Shown here one piece after another: positions 28,207-36,497 of a stretch of DNA of 64,000 nucleotides. Every line of letters starts with the position of its first letter. Position 1 is the first letter of the stretch. Below the pieces are notes generated by a model. The model had not been told where the DNA came from and did not search any database. It saw only the letters and a program-made list of their open reading frames with translations. The position numbers were made by a program, and so were the translations under genes. Location of the stretch: positions 1-64,000 of the forward strand of contig JALNYP010000011.1 in assembly GCA_023229795.1 (NCBI GenBank), written 5' to 3'. This DNA comes from Syntrophobacterales bacterium. Lineage in GTDB: Bacteria > Desulfobacterota > Desulfobaccia > Desulfobaccales > 0-14-0-80-60-11.

Positions 28207-29940
28207 ATGCGTATCGTCACCGTCCGCCGTATCAGCCAAGCCTTCTTCCTGGTGGTATTCTTGTGGTTCTGCGTCACTGCCACCCTGGGCGCGGCCTGGT
28301 ATCAATTGCGCGGCTGGCCTATCAACTGGATCCTGGACCTGGACCCCCTTACCGCCCTGGCTACGGTCCTGGCCACCGGCACGCTCTATGCGACCCTCGC
28401 CTGGGCCCTGGTGGCCATTGCCCTGACCCTGTTCGTGGGCCGGTTCTTCTGCGGCTTTGCCTGCCCCTTGGGCACGCTCAACCAGGTCACCGGCTGGCTG
28501 GGGCGCCGGGGTCTGCACGCGCATGCCCGGGTGGAGGCCAATCGCCACCGCCGGCCTCAGGCGGTGAAATACTACCTCCTGGTCGCTTTGCTGGCCCTGG
28601 CCCTTATGGGCTCGGTGCAGACCGGGATCTTTGACCCGCTGCCCCTGCTGCACCGCAGCGTCAACCTGGCCCTGGTGCCCCTGGCCGACAACCGCCTGGG
28701 GGTGCTCAGCGATGAGCCGCGTCACTACGCCTCGGCCTGGCTGTTAGGGATCGTGTTCCTTTCCGTGGTGGGTTTGAACCTAGTCCTGCCCCGGTTTTTC
28801 TGCCGCTTCGCCTGCCCCCTGGGGGCGCTGTTCGGCCTGTTGAGCCGCTTCACCCCCTGGCGCATTGGCAAGACCTCGGATCGCTGCGGCGATTGCCGCA
28901 TCTGTGAGGAATACTGCGAAGGCGCCTGCCGCCCGGCGGGCACCATCATCGTCGGCGAGTGCGTCATGTGCATGAACTGCCTGGACCGCTGCCCCGCCAG
29001 CCGGGTCAGCTTCGCCCCCAGGGCCTCCGCGGCCGGTGAGGCCGGGTTGCCGGACCTGTCCCGGCGCGGCCTGATCGTGGCCGGAGGCGGGCTGCTCCTG
29101 GCCTCCATGTGGGGGGTCGGCGGGCTGGCCGGGGTAAACCGCGACGCCGGCCTCATCCGTCCCCCCGGGGCCCTGGACGAGGACCGCTTTCTGGCCCGCT
29201 GCATCCGCTGCGGCCAGTGCATGCGCATCTGCCCCGGCAACATCATCCAGCCCGCCTTGCTGGAGGCCGGGGTGCAGGGCCTGTGGACCCCGGCGGTCAA
29301 CTACCGCATCGGCCGCAGCGGCTGCCTGCCCAATTGCGTGGCCTGCGGCCAGGTCTGCCCCACCGCGGCCATCCGCCCCTTGAGCCTAGACGAAAAGCAA
29401 GGCGCCGGCGACTTCGCCGTTCAGGGGCCTATCCGCATGGGCACGGCCTTCGTGGACCGCACCCGCTGCCTGCCCTGGGCCATGGACCGGCCCTGTCTGG
29501 TCTGTCATGAATTGTGCCCCGTGAGCCCCAAGGCCATCTTCGTCCGCACCGTATTCGAGACCATCCGGGACGGCCAGGGTGTCCCGGCCAGGGTTCAAGG
29601 CGCGGGAGTGGTCCTGGACGCCCCCATCCCCACCGCGGTGAATCTGGCCAGCGGCGACTATTACCTGCGGGTCACCGGCCAGCCCGAAGCCGCGCTCCGG
29701 CGCATCACCGGCTGTGCCGGACCCAATCTGACCCTGGAAAGCCCCCTGGCCACCGGGGGCGTTCCGGCAGCCGCGGCCCCGGTAGATATCGTAGTGCGCT
29801 TGTCGCGTCCGTTTGTGGACGCGGCCCGGTGCATCGGCTGCGGCATGTGCGAGCATGAGTGCCCGGTCTCGGGGTTGCGCGCCATCCGGGTCTATGCTGA
29901 GAATGAATCCCGGTCCCGCCCGGGGCGTATGCTCATTTAG
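28207..29940 (+). CDS. membrane-bound polyferredoxin (NapH/NosR/YccM-like)
   Basis: A 577-residue 4Fe-4S protein. The N-terminal half has about four transmembrane helices with two CxxxCP pairs (FFCGFACPLG, FFCRFACPLG), as in NapH and NosR electron-transfer subunits. Several ferredoxin clusters follow: CGDCRICEEYC, CVMCMNCLDRCP, CIRCGQCMRICP, CVACGQVCP and CIGCGMCEHECP. A Tat-like SRRGLIVAGGG stretch lies mid-protein (about 284-300). It likely passes electrons between the quinone pool and a periplasmic partner such as the DUF362 protein. Confidence 0.88.
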   Translation: MRIVTVRRISQAFFLVVFLWFCVTATLGAAWYQLRGWPINWILDLDPLTALATVLATGTLYATLAWALVAIALTLFVGRFFCGFACPLGTLNQVTGWLGRRGLHAHARVEANRHRRPQAVKYYLLVALLALALMGSVQTGIFDPLPLLHRSVNLALVPLADNRLGVLSDEPRHYASAWLLGIVFLSVVGLNLVLPRFFCRFACPLGALFGLLSRFTPWRIGKTSDRCGDCRICEEYCEGACRPAGTIIVGECVMCMNCLDRCPASRVSFAPRASAAGEAGLPDLSRRGLIVAGGGLLLASMWGVGGLAGVNRDAGLIRPPGALDEDRFLARCIRCGQCMRICPGNIIQPALLEAGVQGLWTPAVNYRIGRSGCLPNCVACGQVCPTAAIRPLSLDEKQGAGDFAVQGPIRMGTAFVDRTRCLPWAMDRPCLVCHELCPVSPKAIFVRTVFETIRDGQGVPARVQGAGVVLDAPIPTAVNLASGDYYLRVTGQPEAALRRITGCAGPNLTLESPLATGGVPAAAAPVDIVVRLSRPFVDAARCIGCGMCEHECPVSGLRAIRVYAENESRSRPGRMLI

Positions 29941-30046
29941 GGCGGTGCGCCGGGGCTCCGAAGGCCGCGCTTGACAGTGCGAAGCTCAGGAGAGCAGGTT
30001 ATTCGAAATGACGCTTCTAAAAATCGGTACCCAAGAAGGATATGAA

Positions 30047-30979
30047 ATGCCCAGCCTGCGCAGCCGCCTTCTCAGTTTCGTGATGAAACACCGTCATTTA
30101 TTGCGGCTACAATTAAAAGCGACCACCATTGACTGGGATACCTCGATACCGGATTTACGCCAACAGGTCGAAAAATCTGCTGGCATGTTCGGCAAGCTGC
30201 CGGCCCAGATCGAAGCATCGCCTATTAGCATCGATGGCCTCTCGGCCGAATGGATCATGCCTATCGCCGCGACGAAAGACAAGTTGATCCTTTATTTTCA
30301 TGGGGGCGGGTATGTGTTGGGTTCCTGCCCGGCTCACCGCTCGATTGTCGCCAAGTTCGTTAAGGGTAGTGAAGTAGGCGCATTACTATTCGGTTATCGT
30401 TTGGCCCCCGAACATCCTTTTCCCGCGGCGCTCGAAGATGCGGTGGCAGCCTATCGCTGGCTGTTGGCTGAAGGTGTTTCACCTGCTCATATCGTCTTTG
30501 TTGGGGATTCTGCGGGCGGAGGTTTAGGTTTGGCCACCTTAATTGCCCTCCGGGATCAAGGCATTCCCCTTCCCGCCGCCGGGGTGGCTCTTTCTCCCTG
30601 GACCGATCTCAAGTGTTCCGGGGAATCCTACCGAACTAAAGTTAAGGTAGATCCGGCCACCTGGAAGGGGTCATGGACGGTTTTCAGCAAATATTACGTA
30701 AAGGATAACGATCCTGGCTTGCCATGGATATCCCCTCTCTATGGGGACCTGCGCGGGCTTCCGCCTCTGCTCATCCATGTCGGCACCAATGAAGTTCTGC
30801 TCGATGACTCGATTCGATTTGCCGAAAAAGCAAAAGATGCAGGGGTAGATGTCACCTTGAAGGTTGGCGAGGGAATGTTTCATTGTTTTCCTGTGTGTAC
30901 TCCCCTCTTTCCGGAAGCCAGGCAAGCAATGGATGAGATTGGGATGTTCATAAAGACCCATATCGGTACAAATAACTAG
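30047..30979 (+). CDS. alpha/beta hydrolase of the HSL esterase family
   Basis: A 310-residue esterase. The oxyanion motif HGGGYVLG (about 87-94), nucleophile GDSAGGGLG (Ser about 158) and late Asp and His (DVTLKVGEGMFHCF) form the complete hormone-sensitive-lipase pattern. ATG 30047 has AAGGA at proper spacing and matches the family N terminus MPSLRSRLL; an ATG at 30008 is less likely. Codon use is less GC-biased than that of its neighbours, which may indicate transfer. Confidence 0.88.
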   Translation: MPSLRSRLLSFVMKHRHLLRLQLKATTIDWDTSIPDLRQQVEKSAGMFGKLPAQIEASPISIDGLSAEWIMPIAATKDKLILYFHGGGYVLGSCPAHRSIVAKFVKGSEVGALLFGYRLAPEHPFPAALEDAVAAYRWLLAEGVSPAHIVFVGDSAGGGLGLATLIALRDQGIPLPAAGVALSPWTDLKCSGESYRTKVKVDPATWKGSWTVFSKYYVKDNDPGLPWISPLYGDLRGLPPLLIHVGTNEVLLDDSIRFAEKAKDAGVDVTLKVGEGMFHCFPVCTPLFPEARQAMDEIGMFIKTHIGTNN

Positions 30980-30991
30980 GAGGTGGCTATT

Positions 30992-32224
30992 ATGAGCCGG
31001 AAGATCAAAGATACAGACCTTACCCGCCGGGATTTCGTCAAGACCGTCGGCCTCGCCGGCCTCGCGGTAGCCGCGGCCGGGGTGCCTGCGGCCCTGGCCG
31101 CGCCGGAGCCGCCGGCCGCGGCGGCCCAGCCCGCAGCCATGCCCAGACGCAAACTGGGGAAGACCGGGGTGGATGTATCCATCCTCTGCCTGGGGGGCAT
31201 GTTCGATACCATCAACAACCAACTGCTCCTCAGGCAGGCCCTGAAATGGGGGGTCACTTACTGGGACACGGCCGAGTCCTACGGCAACGGCCTGAGCGAG
31301 GAAGGGATGGGCCGGTTCTTCTCCCGCAACCCCGAGGCCCGCAAGGAGATCTTCCTGGTCACCAAGCTCCAGACCAAGGGCGGCAAGCTCACCGAGCGCT
31401 TGAATAAGGCTTTGCAAAGGCTGCAGACCGACCATGTGGATCTCTTCTTCATCCACAGCCTTACCGATATCAATGAGATGACCCCGGCCCTCAAGGCCTG
31501 GGCCGCGGAGATGAAGAAGGCCGGCAAGATCAAGTTCTTCGGCTTCAGCACCCACACCAACATGGCGGACTGTCTCGCGGGCGCGGCCAAGCTGGACTGG
31601 ATCGATGCGGTGATGATGACCTATAACTTCCGGGTCATGAATGACCCCAAGATGCAGGCGGCCGTGGACGCCTGCGCCAAGGCCGGGGTGGGGCTGGTGG
31701 CCATGAAGACCCAGGCCGGCGGGCCGGGGACGCCCAAAGGCCCTGGCACGGCCAAAGCGGAAATGGTTGACCGCTTCCTGAAACGAGGCTTCACAGACAA
31801 ACAGGCCAAGCTCAAGGCCGTGTGGGAGACCCCCCAGATCGCCAGCCTCTGTTCCCAGATGCCCAACCTGACCATCCTCTCGTCCAATGTAGCTGCGGCC
31901 CGGGACCAGGTCAAACTGGCCGGTGAGGAGTCCGACTCCTTGGGCCGGTATGCCCTGGAGACCGAGGCCGACTACTGCGCCGGCTGCGGCAACCTTTGCC
32001 AGGCGGCCTTGGGCGGGGTCGTGCCCGTGAACGAAGTCATGCGCAGCCTGATGTACCACCGGTACTATGGCGAGCCGGAACTGGCCCGGTTGACTTTCGG
32101 CGCACTGCCCTCAGAGGTGCGGCAGCGTTTGGCCGAAGTGGACTTCTCCCCGGCTGAGCAGGCCTGCCCGCAAGGCCTGGCCATCGCCTCGCTCATGCGC
32201 CAGGCTAAGGAGTTGTTGGCTTAG
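30992..32224 (+). CDS. Tat-exported aldo/keto reductase with C-terminal Cys cluster
   Basis: A 410-residue protein. A twin-arginine signal (TRRDFVKTVGLAGLAVAAAG, about 10-29) is followed by the AKR barrel: Asp/Tyr in WDTAESYGNGLSEEG, Lys in LVTKLQ and His in LFFIHSL. A C-terminal module with CAGCGNLC and a later CPQG could bind a 4Fe-4S cluster, as in AKR-ferredoxin fusions. AGGAGG precedes the ATG at 30992. Export makes NADPH use doubtful; electrons might come from the neighbouring polyferredoxin. Confidence 0.87.
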   Translation: MSRKIKDTDLTRRDFVKTVGLAGLAVAAAGVPAALAAPEPPAAAAQPAAMPRRKLGKTGVDVSILCLGGMFDTINNQLLLRQALKWGVTYWDTAESYGNGLSEEGMGRFFSRNPEARKEIFLVTKLQTKGGKLTERLNKALQRLQTDHVDLFFIHSLTDINEMTPALKAWAAEMKKAGKIKFFGFSTHTNMADCLAGAAKLDWIDAVMMTYNFRVMNDPKMQAAVDACAKAGVGLVAMKTQAGGPGTPKGPGTAKAEMVDRFLKRGFTDKQAKLKAVWETPQIASLCSQMPNLTILSSNVAAARDQVKLAGEESDSLGRYALETEADYCAGCGNLCQAALGGVVPVNEVMRSLMYHRYYGEPELARLTFGALPSEVRQRLAEVDFSPAEQACPQGLAIASLMRQAKELLA

Positions 32225-32242
32225 GAAAATCAAACAGGTAGG

Positions 32243-32287
32243 GAAAAAATGTTCAGAGGCCGCGCTGCCGTCCAGGCGGCCTCTGAA
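32243..32287 (-). terminator. rho-independent terminator
   Basis: A perfect 12-bp stem (TTCAGAGGCCGC / GCGGCCTCTGAA, 32252-32263 with 32276-32287) is followed on the minus strand by six T. It ends the gene at 32311 and can also slow readthrough from the aldo/keto reductase. Confidence 0.88.
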
Positions 32288-32310
32288 GTTTCACGGGCAA
32301 GGGTATTGTA

Positions 32311-33528
32311 TTACTGGTACTGTATGTAAATTGGCTTCGGGTTCAGCTTCAGCACGTCCTGCGGGGTCATCAGCGCGTCGCCCTTCTTGGTGTCATTGTG
32401 GTAGAAGAGCTTGAAGCCGGTATACTCCACCGGGTGGGCAACGATGTAATCCCGGTACGAATCCCGCTTCAGCCAGGGGGCGCCCCAGCCGTCCATGTTC
32501 ATGACCACCTGCACCTCGGGGCGGAGCGTGACCTTTTCGGCATTGGTGACCATGTTGCGTGTGAAGCGGTGCACGATGAGCACCTTGGGCGGGAGATTGT
32601 ACTTTTTCACCAGTTCCTGCAGGTAGCCGGCGGCATAGTTGATATCCGCGGCGTCATAGGTGCCGATCTTTTTGCACGGTATCTTGCCGCTCTTGATCAA
32701 GTTGAACTCCGGGTCAATCCCCAGGTGCACGTCCGGATTCTTCAGGATCCATTCGAAGCGCGGCAGGATGGTGCGGAGGTCGGAATGGCCGGTCTGGATG
32801 TCAAGGAAGAGGATGCCGTTTACCTCCTTGGCCCAGCCGTAAACCTCGTTGACCAACGCGTCCGGATGGATCATGCGGTACTTGCCGGACTTACCCGGCT
32901 CCCCCTGGGCCACCACCGCGACCAGGTGCAGGGCGGGCTGTACCGGCAACGACGGGTCCGCCGCCTCCCATTTGGCCACCTCACCTTTCAGGCGCCGCAG
33001 CATCTCATCCTTGGGGTACTCGCCCAGCGCCCCCATCTTTTTGGAGCGCGGGTTGCCGTAGTAGGCGACGATGCGCTTCCCCGGCAGGATCGAACCCGGC
33101 AGCGTCGGCGGGGTTTTCACCGGCCAGCCGTGCTGTTTGGCAAACTCGGGGTCCTCGCCGGCGTTGTATTTGCCCGGCGGGGCAATTTTCCCGGGCGGGG
33201 CGGCCTGTTGCCATTTGGGCAGCTTGGCGGCCTTCTTGCCCTTAGCAGTTTTTTTAGCTTTAGCTTTAGCCGGAGCCGCGGGTTGGGTTGCCTGGACCTC
33301 GGGAGCCGCGACGGGCGGGGTTGCCGGCGCCGCAGGTGCGGCTGGAGTCGCCGCCGGCGGGGTCGTTGAGGCCGCAGGCGCGGCTGGTTCCGGTTGAGTG
33401 CTCTCAGCCGCCGCCAGAGTGCCGGGTCCGGCGATGGTGAAGCCTGCCAGGATGAGCAACACAGCCAGGGCGGTCGCCAGCAGGGGGACAAATTTCCGAA
33501 TAGACAATTGCAAATGCGGGTACGTCAC
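32311..33528 (-). CDS. secreted protein with Pro/Ala linker, function unknown
   Basis: A 405-residue exported protein. An N-terminal signal or anchor (LLATALAVLLILAGFTIAG) is followed by about 80 residues of Pro/Ala/Thr and Lys low complexity. A folded domain follows from about 140 with KRIVAYYGNP, LFLDIQTGHSD, HLGIDPEF and VLIVHRFT; the strand pattern with acidic ends suggests a TIM-barrel hydrolase. GTG 33528 has AGGAG seven bases upstream. Ends at a terminator. No family was recognised with confidence. Confidence 0.7.
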   Translation of the reverse strand: MTYPHLQLSIRKFVPLLATALAVLLILAGFTIAGPGTLAAAESTQPEPAAPAASTTPPAATPAAPAAPATPPVAAPEVQATQPAAPAKAKAKKTAKGKKAAKLPKWQQAAPPGKIAPPGKYNAGEDPEFAKQHGWPVKTPPTLPGSILPGKRIVAYYGNPRSKKMGALGEYPKDEMLRRLKGEVAKWEAADPSLPVQPALHLVAVVAQGEPGKSGKYRMIHPDALVNEVYGWAKEVNGILFLDIQTGHSDLRTILPRFEWILKNPDVHLGIDPEFNLIKSGKIPCKKIGTYDAADINYAAGYLQELVKKYNLPPKVLIVHRFTRNMVTNAEKVTLRPEVQVVMNMDGWGAPWLKRDSYRDYIVAHPVEYTGFKLFYHNDTKKGDALMTPQDVLKLNPKPIYIQYQ

Positions 33529-33816
33529 GAATAACTCCTTGAATGAAATATGCGGCGCGGCCGGGGGCTCGCCAAACTCAGAACAGACGGGGTGCAGCCA
33601 AAAGTCTGCCCCCTGAAATCTGCAATGGTCCTCCACGCACTTCTACCAAAAATTTTAATCTAACTGACCTAGAAAGTATAACCATTTGCAGTATTCTATT
33701 ATATCGACGCATTTTGCGCCTAAATCAACGAATATTTTCTCTAGTCGTCATGGCTTCATCTCACCCCTGATCTATTTGCTGGTGGGGGGCATGAATCCGG
33801 CCCCCCGCCCCGCGCC

Positions 33817-34944
33817 CTAGATAAACCGCCGCATCATCTCGTCGGTGACTGCATCCACCGTCTCCGGCCGGATCCGGTAGTGGCGGCAGATATCCTCCAC
33901 CTGTGTCAGCCGGTCAGGATCTTCCAGGTCCCGCAAGCCCGCCAGGACCCCGGTCCGCCGGCCTACCTGATAGAGCAATTGCAATTCGGGGTCCAGATCC
34001 AGGAAAGTCCGCACGATCCCCACGAGGAGCGCCTGATCCTGGGGCAGTTGGCCGTCCACTTCGGGCAGCAGATTCAGGATGTGATCACTTTTAATGGCGC
34101 TGGTGACCCCCGTCAGCGCTTCCAGAAACAGCAGCAGTTCCCGGGCCATCATGATGTCCGTGGGTTTGAGGAAGCGGCCGGCCACGTAATCTGTATATAA
34201 CGGAGTTGAAGGCGGAATAGCCAGGGTCCGTAGCCGGATGAAATCAGGGTTGATCTCGCTTAAGGCCGCGGCCGTTTCCGTGGCGTGGAACTCCAGCAGC
34301 TCCTGGCCTCCCAGACCCGGCATGTAGTATTCCGACAGCTCCATCCCCGCGGCCTTGACCTTCTGCCCCGCCAGGATGTGCATCCGCTTGGTGGTGCCTT
34401 TCCGCACCAGCTTCAGGACCGGGTCCGCCCCCGATTCCATGCCGATATGAATCCGGCTGAGTCCCGCTTCCCTGAGTTCGGCCAACGTCTGGATGTCCAG
34501 CGCCGCCATGCTGTTGGAGCGTGCGTAGGAAGTCACCCGGGTCACCCCGGGAAAGCGCGCCTTGAGATGCCGCAAGATGGCCAGCAGGTCTTCGGGGGGC
34601 AGCACCAGGCTGTTGGCGTCCTGGAGAAAGACCTGGCGCCGGCCGTATCTTAGCCAATTCCTGGCCGCCACCCAGGCCTGGCGGTCGCCTCCCGGCGGGG
34701 CCTCTTCGGCTCCCTGCTCCAACCGCCGCACCGCCTCGTACACCGCGTCAATATCCCGCTGCACGTGGGCCACGGACCGCACGGAGAACCGGGTGCCCTT
34801 GTACACCGGGCAGAAGGTGCAATGATTCCAGGGACAGTTCCGGGTCAGCCGCAGCAACAGGCTGTGGGCCTCGCTGGGGGGCCGGATGGGTCCCTGTTCC
34901 AGGCCCTGGTAAGCGGAATCCGGGTTGTCCGTCTGGTCAGGCAT
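33817..34944 (-). CDS. radical SAM protein
   Basis: A 375-residue radical SAM enzyme. The 4Fe-4S motif is CPWNHCTFCPVYKG (CxxxCxxC, about 37-50). ELREAGLSRIHIGMESGADPVL (about 155-176) is the conserved SAM-binding segment, and GLGGQELLEFHATETAAAL follows. The domain resembles HemN/YgiQ-like proteins, but the substrate is unknown. AAAGGAG precedes the ATG at 34944. It is an isolated gene. Confidence 0.88.
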   Translation of the reverse strand: MPDQTDNPDSAYQGLEQGPIRPPSEAHSLLLRLTRNCPWNHCTFCPVYKGTRFSVRSVAHVQRDIDAVYEAVRRLEQGAEEAPPGGDRQAWVAARNWLRYGRRQVFLQDANSLVLPPEDLLAILRHLKARFPGVTRVTSYARSNSMAALDIQTLAELREAGLSRIHIGMESGADPVLKLVRKGTTKRMHILAGQKVKAAGMELSEYYMPGLGGQELLEFHATETAAALSEINPDFIRLRTLAIPPSTPLYTDYVAGRFLKPTDIMMARELLLFLEALTGVTSAIKSDHILNLLPEVDGQLPQDQALLVGIVRTFLDLDPELQLLYQVGRRTGVLAGLRDLEDPDRLTQVEDICRHYRIRPETVDAVTDEMMRRFI

Positions 34945-34977
34945 CGCCGCTCCTTTCGACCTCAAAGGTTCTCATAA

Positions 34978-35148
34978 AAACCTCGGGGGGGCAAGCTCGG
35001 CAAACGGCAGTTGCCGGTCGCCAGGGAATGGCAGGCCGTGATCGTGGAGAGCAACCTGGAGCCCAACCGCCTGACCTACTCGATCGCCGACCACTTTTTG
35101 CCGGGCTCGGCGGGGAAATTGCTGCCCCTGGTTCTGCAAGAGCTGTGA
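34978..35148 (+). pseudogene. 3' remnant of an unidentified gene
   Basis: The plus-strand frame from just after a TAA at 34975 to the TGA at 35146 encodes about 56 residues with strongly GC-rich third positions, including QLPVAREWQAVIVESNLEPN and LPGSAGKLLPLVLQEL. It has no start codon or ribosome site. It reads as the C-terminal tail of a larger cytosolic protein whose 5' part is gone. A 7-bp-period repeat begins five bases after its stop. Confidence 0.55.
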
Positions 35149-35768
35149 GAGGGTTTTCTGTTTGCCGTTTTCGGTTTTCTGTGAAAAGAATTGGTTTATC
35201 AATAAGTTACCTTAAAGTTTGGAACATCCCGCCTATGGCTGTCCTCCGGAACGGCGTAAATAATCCTCAAGTTATGGAAATTTAAGGGGTTTCACGACGC
35301 CCAGCCCGACCCGCCGGGCCGGGCTGAAGCGGCCTAACGGTGAGTTTAGGTGATTTAAGCGGCACCTTTGATCCCAAAAAGTAAACTTTTGTTTCATAGA
35401 TCCTCAAAAAAGCGGGACTGACCCGGACTCGAAGCGAGGCGCGGCCGCTGAGGGGCCGGATATTTCCGGACCCTGACCACTCTGTACCGTACTTTGGCCC
35501 GCTCCGTGCCGCAAGGCAACCACATCGCAGATAAGCTATTATCTAATGAATCCAGCATGATGGCTTTTATCCCGGGGGATTGTTCCGCATCCGGCGGAAA
35601 GAGAAGGGCCACGGGCCGGCGCTGAGGGCTTGGATTGAGAGACAGACCATGCCGCATCATACCGCTTGATTTCGGGGTGAGGACAGCGCGGATGGGAAGG
35701 ATGACTGGGTTTGGGAATGGGAAGCGTGGATATATAGTGAGTTTGCAGCGGACGATTTTTGTTATATT
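35149..35768. other. 620-bp region without a supported gene
   Basis: It starts with a 7-bp-period array (GTTTTCT, GTTTGCC, GTTTTCG, GTTTTCT, 35153-35180). A GC-rich inverted repeat (CAGCCCG / CGGGCTG, about 35299-35323) follows. The 88-codon minus frame at 35394-35660 has no ribosome site or recognisable domain. Confidence 0.5.
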
Positions 35769-36404
35769 ATGAAAACTTACTGGTCCCTATTTTTTGCCGT
35801 ATGCCGGGAAAGCGTAGGGCGGGAAAGCGAAGCGCATCCCGCCTTTAGTAGCCGTAGCAATTGGATTAGGCCTGACTTATGCCGCAATATATTCGCGTTT
35901 GTTCCTGGCGGCACGTTCTTCTTCACGGTCACGCTGCTGGAACGCCGCCGGAAACTCTTGACCGAAAACATTGACCACCTCCGGGAGGTGTTCAAGGCGG
36001 CCCGCCGCCGCCGACCATTTAGCATCGAGGCCATCGTGATTTTGCCCGATCACCTGCATTGTATCTGGACCTTGCCTTCCGGGGATGCGGATTTTTCCAC
36101 CCGATGGCAAGATATCAAAGCACGATTTGCCGCACAAATTCCCGGAGGGGAAAGACTTTCAGCCCGGCGTTTGCAGAAGGGAGAGCGAGGCATTTGGCAG
36201 CGACGCTTTTGGGAACATGTCATCCGTGATGAGGGTGACTATGAGCGTCATGTAGATTACATCCACTTCAATCCGGTAAAGCACGGTCAGGTTACGAGGG
36301 TCGCGGATTGGCCGTATTCAAGCTTTCACCGCTACGTGGAACGTGGCATTTATAACCTTGATTGGGCGGCAGATGATAAGGTTCGGAATCTAGAGATGGA
36401 ATAA
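35769..36404 (+). CDS. REP-associated tyrosine transposase (RAYT), 5' frameshift
   Basis: The frame encodes a Y1 transposase: FVPGGTFFFTVTLLERR, HUH site LPDHLHCIWTLP, QRRFWEHVIRDEGDYERHVDYIHFNPVKHG with the likely catalytic Tyr. The expected N terminus MPQYIR is present at ATG 35879 but in another phase, so one base has been lost or gained near 35900. The frame stays open only from an upstream ATG at 35769, through a flanking REP. Perfect 30-bp inverted REP copies bracket the gene at 35814-35843 and 36412-36441. Confidence 0.82.
   Translation: MKTYWSLFFAVCRESVGRESEAHPAFSSRSNWIRPDLCRNIFAFVPGGTFFFTVTLLERRRKLLTENIDHLREVFKAARRRRPFSIEAIVILPDHLHCIWTLPSGDADFSTRWQDIKARFAAQIPGGERLSARRLQKGERGIWQRRFWEHVIRDEGDYERHVDYIHFNPVKHGQVTRVADWPYSSFHRYVERGIYNLDWAADDKVRNLEME
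35814..35843. repeat. REP-like repeat, left flank of RAYT
   Basis: GTAGGGCGGGAAAGCG then AAGCGCATCCCGCC. It is the exact 30-bp reverse complement of 36412-36441. A diverged third copy lies at 55454-55483. Confidence 0.9.
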
Positions 36405-36411
36405 TGCTAAT

Positions 36412-36441
36412 GGCGGGATGCGCTTCGCTTTCCCGCCCTAC
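36412..36441. repeat. REP-like repeat, right flank of RAYT
   Basis: GGCGGGATGCGCTTC then GCTTTCCCGCCCTAC, starting seven bases after the transposase stop. Exact inverted copy of the left flank. A CCCCCC / GGGGGG palindrome follows at about 36452-36475. Confidence 0.9.
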
Positions 36442-36497
36442 GGCTACGGGCTACCCCCCTTGAGAAAAGGGGGGATTTATCCTGCCCGTTAAATCCT

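Noticed and set aside
30671..32059. 462-codon minus-strand frame opposite the esterase and aldo/keto reductase
   Set aside because: Antisense to two well-supported genes and without family resemblance.
35394..35660. 88-codon minus-strand frame upstream of the second RAYT
   Set aside because: No ribosome site and no plausible domain; the region looks like decayed intergenic DNA.
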